Positions 34,435 to 41,861 are shown, counted from the first letter of the stretch. The stretch is DNA of 64,000 nucleotides from Chitinophaga dinghuensis (GCF_003259435.1 NZ_QLMA01000005.1:124001-188000); one strand, 5' to 3'. Notes: generated by a model not told the origin, from the sequence alone. A program made the numbers and translations.

Positions 34435-35512
34435 ACGTCAGCCATGGATTTACAGTGGTTGGGTAGATGGTTTGTTCATCTTATTTCCGCCGTTTGCCGC
34501 ATTGCTGGCAATCTGGCTGTTTCCTGCCGCATTCCAGGTCTCAGGCGGCGTGAACCTGGCATGGTGGGTGATCCTGGTGTTGTTTATAGATGTATCGCAT
34601 GTTTACAGCACTATTTACCGCACTTATTTCGATGGCGATACTTTCCAAAAACGGCGTCGGTTATTTATTGCTGTACCAATCATTTCCTGGATAGCCGGCG
34701 TACTCGCCTATTTGGCAGGCCCGTTGGTATTTTGGCGGATACTGGCTTACCTGGCAGTATATCATTTTGTACGACAACAGTATGGATTTTTACGCATTTA
34801 CAGTCGGAAAGAAAACGCAGGTAAATGGAGTAAAACCATTGACAGCATTACGATATACGCCGCTACTATATACCCGTTATTATACTGGCACCTGCATGGC
34901 CCACGTCTATTCAACTGGTTTGTAGAAAATGATTTCTACTATATCTCCGGGGCCAGTGTGGCGGATTTCCTGCGATATCCATATGCCTTTATTTTAATAA
35001 CATATGTTATAAATGCTATCAGGGAGACGATAATCTCCCGGTCTTTCAATACGCCCAAACACTTGCTGGTATTGGGCACGGTACTATCCTGGTATTTCGG
35101 GATTATCTATTTCAACGGCGATCTTACCTTTACATTACTGAATGTCATTTCGCATGGGATACCTTATATGGCGCTCATTTGGGCGCATGGCCGCAAGCAG
35201 TATTATCGTCCGGCACAGGGCAGCAGGTTCCTTCAGTTGTTATTCAGTAATAAAGGAATTGTACTCTTTATTGGATTGACGATGTTATTTGCTTATGTCG
35301 AAGAAGGGCTATGGGATGGATTTGTATGGAGAGAACATTTGCAGTTCTTTTCCTTATTCCGTCAACTGCCAGCCTATGATGATAATTATTTTCTCGCTTT
35401 CATCATACCTTTTCTTGCTATTCCGCAGGTAACGCATTATGTACTGGATGGTTTTATCTGGAAGATTAAAAACGATCGGTATAACTGGAAAGAAAAAACG
35501 ATTGGCGCATAA
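34391..35512 (+). CDS. Histidine-rich polytopic membrane protein, last gene of the polyamine cluster
   Basis: A 373-residue inner-membrane protein with about nine helices and no family I recognise. Histidines sit in or at the ends of helices: H70 (DVSHVYST), H125 (YHFVRQQYGF), H167/H169, H255 and H266 (SHGIPYMALIWAHGRKQYY) and H349 with D353 (THYVLDGFIWK). Such a set is reminiscent of membrane di-iron or haem proteins such as fatty-acid hydroxylases, but the exact motif boxes are absent. The ATG at 34391 lies inside the FAD gene (44-bp overlap), so expression is coupled. A perfect inverted repeat follows at 35516-35549. Confidence 0.78.
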   Translation: MEIKPLMPLPTIAVKRQPWIYSGWVDGLFILFPPFAALLAIWLFPAAFQVSGGVNLAWWVILVLFIDVSHVYSTIYRTYFDGDTFQKRRRLFIAVPIISWIAGVLAYLAGPLVFWRILAYLAVYHFVRQQYGFLRIYSRKENAGKWSKTIDSITIYAATIYPLLYWHLHGPRLFNWFVENDFYYISGASVADFLRYPYAFILITYVINAIRETIISRSFNTPKHLLVLGTVLSWYFGIIYFNGDLTFTLLNVISHGIPYMALIWAHGRKQYYRPAQGSRFLQLLFSNKGIVLFIGLTMLFAYVEEGLWDGFVWREHLQFFSLFRQLPAYDDNYFLAFIIPFLAIPQVTHYVLDGFIWKIKNDRYNWKEKTIGA

Positions 35513-35515
35513 GAA

Positions 35516-35549
35516 GAAATGTCTGAAAGCCGCTGCTTTCAGACATTTC
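35516..35549. terminator. Bidirectional hairpin between the polyamine cluster and the M60 gene
   Basis: A perfect 15-bp stem (GAAATGTCTGAAAGC and its complement) with loop CGCT lies between two convergent genes. No long T-run follows on either strand, so termination may be partly by convergence. Confidence 0.65.
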
Positions 35550-35558
35550 AACGATTAC

Positions 35559-37091
35559 TTACTGTAACGGGGGAACGTTGTACGGCATCCATTCCGGCAG
35601 CGCTTTCAGTTCTTCTTTTACACTGCTGCTAATGGGAACGCCCCAGAATTCAAAGAACGGCGCGAGATTTCGGCCAGTGATTTTTGAAAATTCTTTTGCC
35701 CATAAATCTCTTTTTTGTTCATCTGTCTTAGCGTAGCTTCCTTTAGGGTCCTGTTTGGCATATGCCTGGCAATTGCGGAAGAACGTCTTAAACGCTTCCC
35801 AGCCAAAGCCTTCCTGCAATTGGCGGAACAGGATCAACGCTAAGAAAGGATCATTTTTCCAGGTTTCGAAGTTGGCGCCTTTTTCAAAATACTTCCTCAT
35901 CATATCCATCGTTCTTTTATTGGAAACGCCATCATGTGCGCCATTACGGCCACCTGTGAGTCGGTCAAAGGAATAGAGCGAAAAGAAATTACAACCTACT
36001 TCCGTAGTACCATCGAAGGACCAGTCGCTGCTTTGCATGTTATGACCAATTTCATGGAAGAAGCCCCAGTTAGCGCCACCTTCTGTTGGGATCAGCAGTT
36101 TTTCAGGATTTACGATGATATCTGCGGACACCATATGCGCGGAGGGAGAATGATGGACCATGATCGGATAACCGGAATGCATGTAGCCGCCGCCAATATG
36201 TTCGTCCAGCACCATGCGTTGCGGCCGGTAAACAGGCTGCGGATATTGCGCCAGCTCCATAATTCCACCAATGATACGGTCCCAGATCTTCATTACTTTT
36301 TCAGGATCTGATACTTGCTGCATGACGGAGTCTGGCAAGGTGAGGATAATACGGTCTGTACTCATTTCGCCCCATGGCGCTTTATTATTTTTCAGTTGTT
36401 CCAGCCATTCTTCCTTGGTGGTTTTGCCAAGTACAAACTGAGGAGATGTTACAGCGCCTTTAATAGTTACATCGGCGGACCAGTCTTTTGCTACGGGTAA
36501 TGTAGCGATGTAAATCAAACCGCCGAAAGGACTGGCTATTCGTGTAGTCGTAGACTTTAGTGTCTCCGCCTTCACGATATTCGGCATTCTGCGCCAGTCT
36601 TCCCCTCCTGCTACCCAATGGCCCAACTCATCAGAATGTGCGCCAATTTGGATTGTTATGATACCATTTGCCATATTGGATGGGATGGAAAACTCCACAA
36701 CTTCACCTGGGGCAGCATAGAGGCCGGTAGAATACAGCGTAGCGGCTTCTGGGGAGCCGTAATCGAGCTTGCGGATAACAGCCCAGTCATTTTTGTCTAC
36801 CTGTTTATGATCAATATGAATAGTACGGGAGATATGATCTGCTCCGGGCTTCACGGCTCCCGGAAACCAGGCCGCCGAGGGATGTGCCTTTATATGCTGG
36901 TAATCTTTGCTTGCCATTGCCTTACTGCTCCAGTCCAGCACCTGTTTACGCAATACGGAATCTTTTACTTTCAGTCGGTTGGTAGGCGTGATGATCACGT
37001 CTTCTGCAGTGGGTGTTTTAGCGGGTCCCTGCGCATAGGCTGTAGTGGCGCCCGCCATTAGCATGGCAAGGAGTAGATGTTTGTTTTTCAT
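35559..37091 (-). CDS. M60-family (enhancin-like) metallopeptidase, secreted
   Basis: A 510-residue exported protease with a signal peptide (MKNKHLLLAMLMAGATTAYAQ in sequence order, cleavage after A20). Zinc site FFHEIGHNMQSSDW contains HExxH, and a downstream Glu (GTTEVGCNFFSLY) gives the M60 HExxH-x(n)-E pattern. The N-terminal region (ISRTIHIDHKQVDKNDW; AAPGEVVEFSIPS; IGAHSDEL) matches the accessory beta domain of M60-like proteins. M60 enzymes attack mucin-type glycoproteins, which suggests use of host or environmental glycoproteins. I start at the ATG at 37091, since an upstream TTG would add 21 residues before the signal. A second M60 protein lies at 46416-49778. Confidence 0.9.
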   Translation of the reverse strand: MKNKHLLLAMLMAGATTAYAQGPAKTPTAEDVIITPTNRLKVKDSVLRKQVLDWSSKAMASKDYQHIKAHPSAAWFPGAVKPGADHISRTIHIDHKQVDKNDWAVIRKLDYGSPEAATLYSTGLYAAPGEVVEFSIPSNMANGIITIQIGAHSDELGHWVAGGEDWRRMPNIVKAETLKSTTTRIASPFGGLIYIATLPVAKDWSADVTIKGAVTSPQFVLGKTTKEEWLEQLKNNKAPWGEMSTDRIILTLPDSVMQQVSDPEKVMKIWDRIIGGIMELAQYPQPVYRPQRMVLDEHIGGGYMHSGYPIMVHHSPSAHMVSADIIVNPEKLLIPTEGGANWGFFHEIGHNMQSSDWSFDGTTEVGCNFFSLYSFDRLTGGRNGAHDGVSNKRTMDMMRKYFEKGANFETWKNDPFLALILFRQLQEGFGWEAFKTFFRNCQAYAKQDPKGSYAKTDEQKRDLWAKEFSKITGRNLAPFFEFWGVPISSSVKEELKALPEWMPYNVPPLQ

Positions 37092-37174
37092 GTTCCTGTT
37101 TTGTAGCTGGAAATTAATACTAGACAGGCTTTCTTTCGGAATTATTTTATTCAAGATAAACTGGCGGTAAATGA

Positions 37175-37182
37175 TATTTTTG
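37175..37182 (+). promoter_or_regulatory. -7 box TATTTTTG of the APS kinase gene
   Basis: TATTTTTG matches TAnnTTTG and ends 23 bases before the cysC ATG; the -33 box is not clear. Confidence 0.35.
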
Positions 37183-37205
37183 CAGGGCTATCCAACAAAT
37201 TGATT

Positions 37206-37727
37206 ATGCGCTTTATTCAGCTGACAGGATTATCAGGAGCCGGAAAAACAACCATCGCCAATGCGGTGCAGGAACGTCTGCGCCAGCAAGGCTACCAGAC
37301 AGAAGTAATTGACGGAGATGTTTACCGGCAAACCCTTTGTAAGGATCTGGGATTTTCTCGTGAGGACAGGTATGAAAATATCCGCCGCCTTTCTACTGTG
37401 GCCGCAGAAAAAACAAAGGCAGGAGTGATTACGCTCCTTTCTGTTATCCATCCCTATGAAGAAATGAGGAAATGGGCGGCTGATAACTATGGCGCTCATA
37501 CGATATGGATTCATTGCCCGCTGGAGACGTTGCTGGACAGAGATACTAAAGGTTTATATCGTCGGGCGCTGTTACCGGACGGCCATCCGGAAAAGCTCCA
37601 TAACCTCACGGGAGTGAATGATCCCTATGAAGTACCCGTGTCTCCCCAACTTATTATACATACCCATGAGGAGACTATACACGATGCTGTGGAGCGATTA
37701 TCTTCGTATATCCTTGCTAGTTTGTAG
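37206..37727 (+). CDS. cysC: Adenylylsulfate kinase (APS kinase)
   Basis: A 173-residue kinase that phosphorylates APS to PAPS, the universal sulfate donor. Walker A is GLSGAGKTT (8-16). FSREDRYENIRRL is the substrate-binding motif, KGLYRRAL the mobile lid and LTGVNDPYEVP the family C-terminal motif; the usual FISPF is SVIHPY here. The ATG at 37206 is preferred over a TTG two codons before. No sulfate adenylyltransferase gene is adjacent, so its PAPS may serve sulfation, for example by the sulfotransferase at 38987-39952, rather than only assimilation (inference). Confidence 0.92.
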   Translation: MRFIQLTGLSGAGKTTIANAVQERLRQQGYQTEVIDGDVYRQTLCKDLGFSREDRYENIRRLSTVAAEKTKAGVITLLSVIHPYEEMRKWAADNYGAHTIWIHCPLETLLDRDTKGLYRRALLPDGHPEKLHNLTGVNDPYEVPVSPQLIIHTHEETIHDAVERLSSYILASL

Positions 37728-37760
37728 TATAAATATAACCTAGACTTTTACTGATAAAAA

Positions 37761-37781
37761 AGCCTTCCATTCTGGAAGGCT
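37761..37781 (-). terminator. Terminator of the AT-rich three-gene cassette
   Basis: AGCCTTCCA pairs with TGGAAGGCT (3-base loop), and on the minus strand the stem runs into TTTTTTATC. It lies 9 bp after the last cassette gene and closes that transcript; on the plus strand it may also stop cysC weakly. Confidence 0.8.
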
Positions 37782-37789
37782 AAGCACTT

Positions 37790-38071
37790 TTAACGTACTG
37801 AACTTGCACCCACCCAGGGGGTTGCAGGTACAATAATTAAGCTTTTAAACTCAATATTAAGCTGTCTTCCGCAACGAACACAATCTTGATAGGCTTGTTC
37901 AAGGGAAATATTGGGTTTCCAAAGACCTCCATTCGGAAGTGTAAATTGATTATTGTTCGGGCCAGAAAACCACTTATCGAAGTAACTATAGTCAGACATC
38001 ATTTTGCTCTTGAAATTTTCAACTAGATCAGTCTGATTAGCCACTAACTCGTAAGTTACATATGCATTCAT
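37790..38071 (-). CDS. Unknown protein, last of the AT-rich cassette (possibly Cas2/SinR-like fold)
   Basis: A 93-residue protein: MNAYVTYELVANQTDLVENF at the start, LPNGGLWKPNISLEQAYQDC in the middle and IEFKSLIIVPATPWVGASSV at the end. I recognise no family. The strand-helix-strand layout with a beta strand opening YVTYEL and a final LIIVPATPW strand is reminiscent of small ferredoxin-like proteins such as Cas2/SinR, which is only a visual resemblance. It starts 4 bp after the preceding gene and ends at a terminator. Confidence 0.6.
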   Translation of the reverse strand: MNAYVTYELVANQTDLVENFKSKMMSDYSYFDKWFSGPNNNQFTLPNGGLWKPNISLEQAYQDCVRCGRQLNIEFKSLIIVPATPWVGASSVR

Positions 38072-38075
38072 TATT

Positions 38076-38363
38076 TTACTTTAAATAAGTTCTCAATGCA
38101 GAGATCACTCCTAAGACAGTCCCTCTAAGCCTTGCTTCCAATGTAGAATCGTTATCCCTTCCAGTAACCTTTAAAACATATTCTTCGAAAGAGAGAACAT
38201 TTAATTCTCTGAGTTTATCCAGCAAGAAATTCTGGAGTCCGATACTAGTCATAAACTTGTTTATGAGCTCAAGGTCCTCCTGACTGATTGTTCCCTGATT
38301 TACTTTTTGTTCAAATATGTTAAGATCCTCCAAACTAATTGTTGGATTATTGTAATTTTCCAT
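38076..38363 (-). CDS. Small alpha-helical unknown protein of the AT-rich cassette
   Basis: A 95-residue protein predicted to be nearly all helical and acidic at the N-terminus (NPTISLEDLNIFEQKVNQG; EDLELINKFMTS; QNFLLDKLRELNVLSFEEYV), ending GVISALRTYLK. Size and helical content resemble small adaptor domains found in bacterial conflict systems, but no family is recognised. It lies between the membrane protein and the ferredoxin-like protein, with gaps of 6 and 4 bp. Confidence 0.6.
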   Translation of the reverse strand: MENYNNPTISLEDLNIFEQKVNQGTISQEDLELINKFMTSIGLQNFLLDKLRELNVLSFEEYVLKVTGRDNDSTLEARLRGTVLGVISALRTYLK

Positions 38364-38369
38364 CTATAA

Positions 38370-38843
38370 TTATTGATTGGTAGATTGTGAATTCGACATT
38401 GTCACTTTCTCCTTTAAAGCTGATATTGCAGCAAACTCAATTTGCGCTTTTGTTGCAATTTGTTCTATCTCATTCACTCTTTTCTCTACCTTTTCTTTCA
38501 CTTTCTCAAAGTTATCTTTAAAATGTTTTTCTACTTCGCTTTCTGCCTTAATATAAACCCCCACATTTATTGCTATTAATAAGGTGACAATAACGCCGCC
38601 AAAAATCAGGATGTCATCAATTCTTTTACTGACTGAGTTTATCTTCTCAATTGTGCTTTCTGTTTGTTCCAGGTCTTTAACAATCTCCTTAATTTTCACT
38701 TTTCCAAGCATGGAATCTGTGACATTAATAGAAATAGCATAAGGAACATGTTTCTCCAATAAAAACATCCGGTATATCCACATTACCATCAAGGTAGCAC
38801 AGATGCCCAATACAAAACCGCCAAGAAGTTTTCTGTTAAACAT
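38370..38843 (-). CDS. Two-helix membrane protein with coiled coil, first of the AT-rich cassette
   Basis: A 157-residue protein. Hydrophobic segment 1 (about 6-27, LGGFVLGICATLMVMWIY) and segment 2 (about 76-95, ILIFGGVIVTLLIAINVGVY) enclose a polar loop. A long charged coiled coil follows (EKHFKDNFEKVKEKVEKRVNEI, 22 residues from about 103). I start at the ATG at 38843 rather than the TTG two codons before. The shape is similar in outline to two-TM effectors of bacterial defence cassettes, but there is no motif to prove it. The cassette is visibly more AT-rich than its neighbours. Confidence 0.65.
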   Translation of the reverse strand: MFNRKLLGGFVLGICATLMVMWIYRMFLLEKHVPYAISINVTDSMLGKVKIKEIVKDLEQTESTIEKINSVSKRIDDILIFGGVIVTLLIAINVGVYIKAESEVEKHFKDNFEKVKEKVEKRVNEIEQIATKAQIEFAAISALKEKVTMSNSQSTNQ

Positions 38844-38862
38844 AAACAATAGGATAAAGCGT

Positions 38863-38870
38863 CAAATTTA
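38863..38870 (-). promoter_or_regulatory. -7 box TAAATTTG of the AT-rich cassette
   Basis: On the minus strand TAAATTTG matches TAnnTTTG and ends 19 bases before the first cassette ATG, indicating a native-type promoter despite the unusual base composition. Confidence 0.42.
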
Positions 38871-38986
38871 TAAAGTATTTAGCGAAATAGAACACACCTT
38901 ATGCATGATAAATTCTTTTTTAAGCCAATAAACGGTACAATCCAATATTATATTATTAAATCATATAATGCAATATCTATTTCACA

Positions 38987-39952
38987 TTATATAATTAAAC
39001 AATTCAAATTATTAGCGTTTAATTCCTCATAGCTGCGGCAAGCCTGCGCTAAATAATCTGGTATATCCAATATTTGCGGTTCCGGCTGGAAAGATTGATC
39101 GGGATATTTCCCATGCCTCACTGCCCTTTGCAGCATTGCCTCTTTCACAGGAGGCGAAGGCTGATAGTGGCTATGGCAGAGCAATTCATCCAACATTCCT
39201 TCATTACCATCCTTATAATTTACCAGAAAAGTATTGCTATCACGGGAATGGATATACGCCATTTTCCGGAGGTAAAGATCAATTAAAAAAGATATGTAGG
39301 CAGGATTTTCAGCCGGTAGTTCTTCCCAGGTGCAACCCATTAACTCAGCTGGGATGACCCCACGAAAGAAATGCAGGCCATGTTGTTTCATTTGGGAGCG
39401 CACGACTTCAGCCGGATGTCGGTATAGCAACATGAATGGCGTATTGGGAAACCATTGCCGTAGTTCCTCATAGAAAAACAGGTGCCAGCTATCCAGTTTA
39501 ATGAACACCCGTTTCTCCTTGCCTGTACGAGGTTTGGACAACAATGCTACCAGCGATTTAAACAATTGTTCCCTTGGAGGCAGCATGGTGATATCGGGCA
39601 TATATGGCAGCCGCAATACATCATCCAAAATGGCTACTTCAGAAAGGATCAGGTTTTCCTCATCTTCTGCCAGCATTTGGGAGATGGTTGTAGAGCCGCA
39701 GCGGGACACATGAAAAATGATAGCCGCCGGATCTGGCGGCGGTAGCTCCTTCGTCCATTCCAGGATATCTTCTGCAGTGCTGACGCATTTTACTTGCCGG
39801 AACGCGGGCGCTTGCAGTTTTTTCAGCTCTTGTATGGTATTATGAAAGAAAGGTTGTGTAAAGCGGTATTGTGCTGCATCCAGCCACTCAAATTTCATAG
39901 CGGGGCCGGTGAGGATAGTCTGGTAAGGAATAGAATTGCCGGAAATTTGCAT
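38987..39952 (-). CDS. Sulfotransferase-family protein
   Basis: A 321-residue PAPS-dependent sulfotransferase-like protein. The 5'-phosphosulfate loop is HVSRCGSTTISQML (81-94) and the 3'-phosphate motif is LLYRHPAEVVRSQ (175-187), the two PAPS-binding elements of the family. The N-terminal domain (IPYQTILTGPAMKFEWLDAAQYRFTQPFF) is typical of Bacteroidota homologues paired with a beta-hydroxylase. Its start lies 2 bp after the hydroxylase stop, so the two enzymes probably act on one product. PAPS could come from CysC at 37206-37727. Acceptor substrate unknown. Confidence 0.85.
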   Translation of the reverse strand: MQISGNSIPYQTILTGPAMKFEWLDAAQYRFTQPFFHNTIQELKKLQAPAFRQVKCVSTAEDILEWTKELPPPDPAAIIFHVSRCGSTTISQMLAEDEENLILSEVAILDDVLRLPYMPDITMLPPREQLFKSLVALLSKPRTGKEKRVFIKLDSWHLFFYEELRQWFPNTPFMLLYRHPAEVVRSQMKQHGLHFFRGVIPAELMGCTWEELPAENPAYISFLIDLYLRKMAYIHSRDSNTFLVNYKDGNEGMLDELLCHSHYQPSPPVKEAMLQRAVRHGKYPDQSFQPEPQILDIPDYLAQACRSYEELNANNLNCLII

Positions 39953-39954
39953 GA

Positions 39955-40644
39955 TTAAAGGGAAGCTTTCAATTGAGCGATTAAGGCCTCATTGGCTGGA
40001 TTGTTGTTGCGTTCGAGTTCTGCGATTACCTGGAGCGTAGTGCCGCGGTCCAGTTTAGCGGCCACTTTCTCCGCCTGAAAATCGTATCCTGCCTGCTGGA
40101 AGAGCGTATCAGTCCATTCGTTGCGATGCGCATCGATGACCAGATGTACCCTGTCGACCGGACTAAAATTCTCTACGCTGTGTACTTCGCTGAAGTTGGC
40201 ATACCAGCACTGTCCTTCCTGCATATCCACCCGTTGCCCGCCTACCATGAATATGACATCTGGATGCGTTATAACGGGGATGTGTATACGTACAAAACCA
40301 TCTTCGTAGGCAGCATCCATATCTCGATGCGGTTTGATGACGCTGCCGCGTTCCAGTTTAAGCAGCCGGATGCCATCCATTCGACATTTAAAAGTATGGA
40401 TGACTTCCTGGAAATAAGGGCAGGCATCTAATAATGCGGTGTTCTGGTAATTATCTGTAGGATGTGCGTAGATATCTGCATCATGGCCGGTTCCGGAGCG
40501 AAGCGCGACGGCCGTCCATTCTCCATCATAATCACGGGTATTGAAATGCAGCTGCCAGCTGGCTTCTTCACAACTTTTCAGGTCTGCCTGCAGCTTGGCT
40601 ATATCAAAATGGAATGGCAGTCGGATAATATTATTTCCCTTCAT
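39955..40644 (-). CDS. Aspartyl/asparaginyl beta-hydroxylase-like 2-oxoglutarate/Fe(II) dioxygenase
   Basis: A 229-residue dioxygenase of the Asp/Asn beta-hydroxylase (AspH) family. Iron ligands are H106 and D108 (KPHRDMD) and H155 (SEVHSVENF), with R165 (DRVHLVI) as the 2-oxoglutarate anchor. It is expected to hydroxylate an aspartate, asparagine or similar carbon. The ATG at 40644 was chosen; a TTG twelve codons upstream lies inside the repeat region. Coupled to the sulfotransferase gene 2 bp downstream, which points to hydroxylation followed by sulfation of a shared substrate (inference). Confidence 0.87.
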   Translation of the reverse strand: MKGNNIIRLPFHFDIAKLQADLKSCEEASWQLHFNTRDYDGEWTAVALRSGTGHDADIYAHPTDNYQNTALLDACPYFQEVIHTFKCRMDGIRLLKLERGSVIKPHRDMDAAYEDGFVRIHIPVITHPDVIFMVGGQRVDMQEGQCWYANFSEVHSVENFSPVDRVHLVIDAHRNEWTDTLFQQAGYDFQAEKVAAKLDRGTTLQVIAELERNNNPANEALIAQLKASL

Positions 40645-40674
40645 AGATAGGATGTATTTGGCTGCCAGTAATGG

Positions 40675-40808
40675 CCGCAATGCAGTATAAGCAGCAAAGA
40701 TGATAAAATTATACCAATAACATATTATTTAACAATCAACATAACATATTATCTGAACAATCAACCTGGTATACATCTTTCGACTTTGCTGCTTATGCCG
40801 CTATGCGG
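40675..40808. repeat. Tandem direct repeat nested inside imperfect 25-bp inverted repeats
   Basis: Left arm 40675-40699 and right arm 40784-40808 are inverted repeats matching at 21 of 25 positions, including 13 exact bases (ATAAGCAGCAAAG at 40687-40699 against its complement at 40784-40796). Between them lie two adjacent copies of an AT-rich word of 24 and 25 bases: 40717-40740 and 40741-40765, both starting ATAACATATTAT and ending AACAATCAAC. It sits in the gap between the MarR-GNAT gene and the hydroxylase gene. It could be an operator array, a long RNA hairpin in the hydroxylase leader, or a MITE-like remnant; no target-site duplication is evident. Confidence 0.7.
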
Positions 40809-40820
40809 TCTATCTTATTC

Positions 40821-41783
40821 CTATTGATTTTTTAATATCAATTCCATCTGAATATTAGCGCGTTCATAGGGAGAATGGCGGGCTGCCACTTTCCGGAAAC
40901 CTAGCTTTTCATACAGACTGATAGCAGGTTTCAGAATGGTATTGCTTTCGAGGTAAATTTTCTTAGCGCCTAATGCCTTTGCTTTTTCTGCGATGGCGTT
41001 GCCCAGCAGCCAACCTATGTTCTTACCTCGCGCAGCCGGCGATACCGCCATCTTTGCCAGTTCATAATCATATTCAGGATCTTTCATTTTAATTAGTGCG
41101 CAAACGCCAACAGGCTGACCATGGAGAAGCGCCACCAGGATATGTCCTCCTTTGTCGAGAATGTAACCCTGTGGGTTATCCAGCGCTTTGTAATCTGCTT
41201 CTTCCATTTTGAACCAGTGGCTGATCCATTCTTCGTTGAGGTCTCTGAATGCTTTTTGATATGCCGGCGTATAGGGCACAATCCGGACCTCCTTGCTTTC
41301 TCTTAATTTCTTCTGCTCTTGTACGCGGCGCAGGAGGGAACGCTGTTCCAGCAGGTATTCCCATTCGCCGATAGCTTTCCAAAGGTCGTGTCTTGTTTGC
41401 GACATCAGTTCCTCAATGGCGCTGTTGACGTCTTCGTATTGGTCCTGAATTTTCTCTGCTGTTTCTTTTCCTTTAGCGGTAAGGCTTACCAAGGTACGGC
41501 GTCCGTCTTCCTTATCTTTCTTTTCCTTCACCAGCCCTTTTTTGATCATCTCCTTAACGATTTTACTAACAGAAACATGGCTATGGCCTATTTCACGGGC
41601 AATGACTGTTATCGTCTCCTCTTCTCGCTGGGAGAGAACATAAAATACAGGCCACCATTTGGGCTGCAGTTCTACTCCAAACAGGGAATATATCTGTGAG
41701 GCATCTTCTGTGATTTTATCTGTCAGAAACCGTAACCTGCTACCTATGGCCATTTTGCCAATATGATCAAAGAAATTTTCCAT
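40821..41783 (-). CDS. MarR-type HTH regulator fused to GNAT N-acetyltransferase (second copy type)
   Basis: A 320-residue fusion. A MarR winged helix covers about 1-150 (recognition region GHSHVSVSKIVKEMIKKGLV, wing DGRRTLVSLTAKG) and a GNAT domain about 165-318 (LAKMAVSPAARGKNIGWLLGNAIAEKA, and KIYLESNTILKPAISLYEKLGF). The ATG at 41783 is used. It is not a close match to the fusion at 5814-6743, so the two probably control different genes. A 14-bp perfect palindrome upstream (41798-41811) is a likely autoregulatory site. Confidence 0.9.
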   Translation of the reverse strand: MENFFDHIGKMAIGSRLRFLTDKITEDASQIYSLFGVELQPKWWPVFYVLSQREEETITVIAREIGHSHVSVSKIVKEMIKKGLVKEKKDKEDGRRTLVSLTAKGKETAEKIQDQYEDVNSAIEELMSQTRHDLWKAIGEWEYLLEQRSLLRRVQEQKKLRESKEVRIVPYTPAYQKAFRDLNEEWISHWFKMEEADYKALDNPQGYILDKGGHILVALLHGQPVGVCALIKMKDPEYDYELAKMAVSPAARGKNIGWLLGNAIAEKAKALGAKKIYLESNTILKPAISLYEKLGFRKVAARHSPYERANIQMELILKNQ

Positions 41784-41797
41784 TTTGTATGTAATTT

Positions 41798-41811
41798 CGT
41801 AACTAGTTACG
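41798..41811. promoter_or_regulatory. 14-bp palindrome, candidate MarR operator
   Basis: CGTAACTAGTTACG is a perfect palindrome 14 bp upstream of the MarR-GNAT ATG. MarR proteins commonly bind such sites over their own promoters; binding is inferred. Confidence 0.5.
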
Positions 41812-41861
41812 TAAATGTATATCAGAAAATCATTTCATCCAAAATATTTTTTTAGCGAGAT

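Noticed and set aside
40717..40765. Two adjacent 24/25-bp repeats as a CRISPR remnant
   Set aside because: The copies are head to tail with no spacer and there are only two, with no cas genes in the window; they are better described as a tandem repeat in an intergenic regulatory region.
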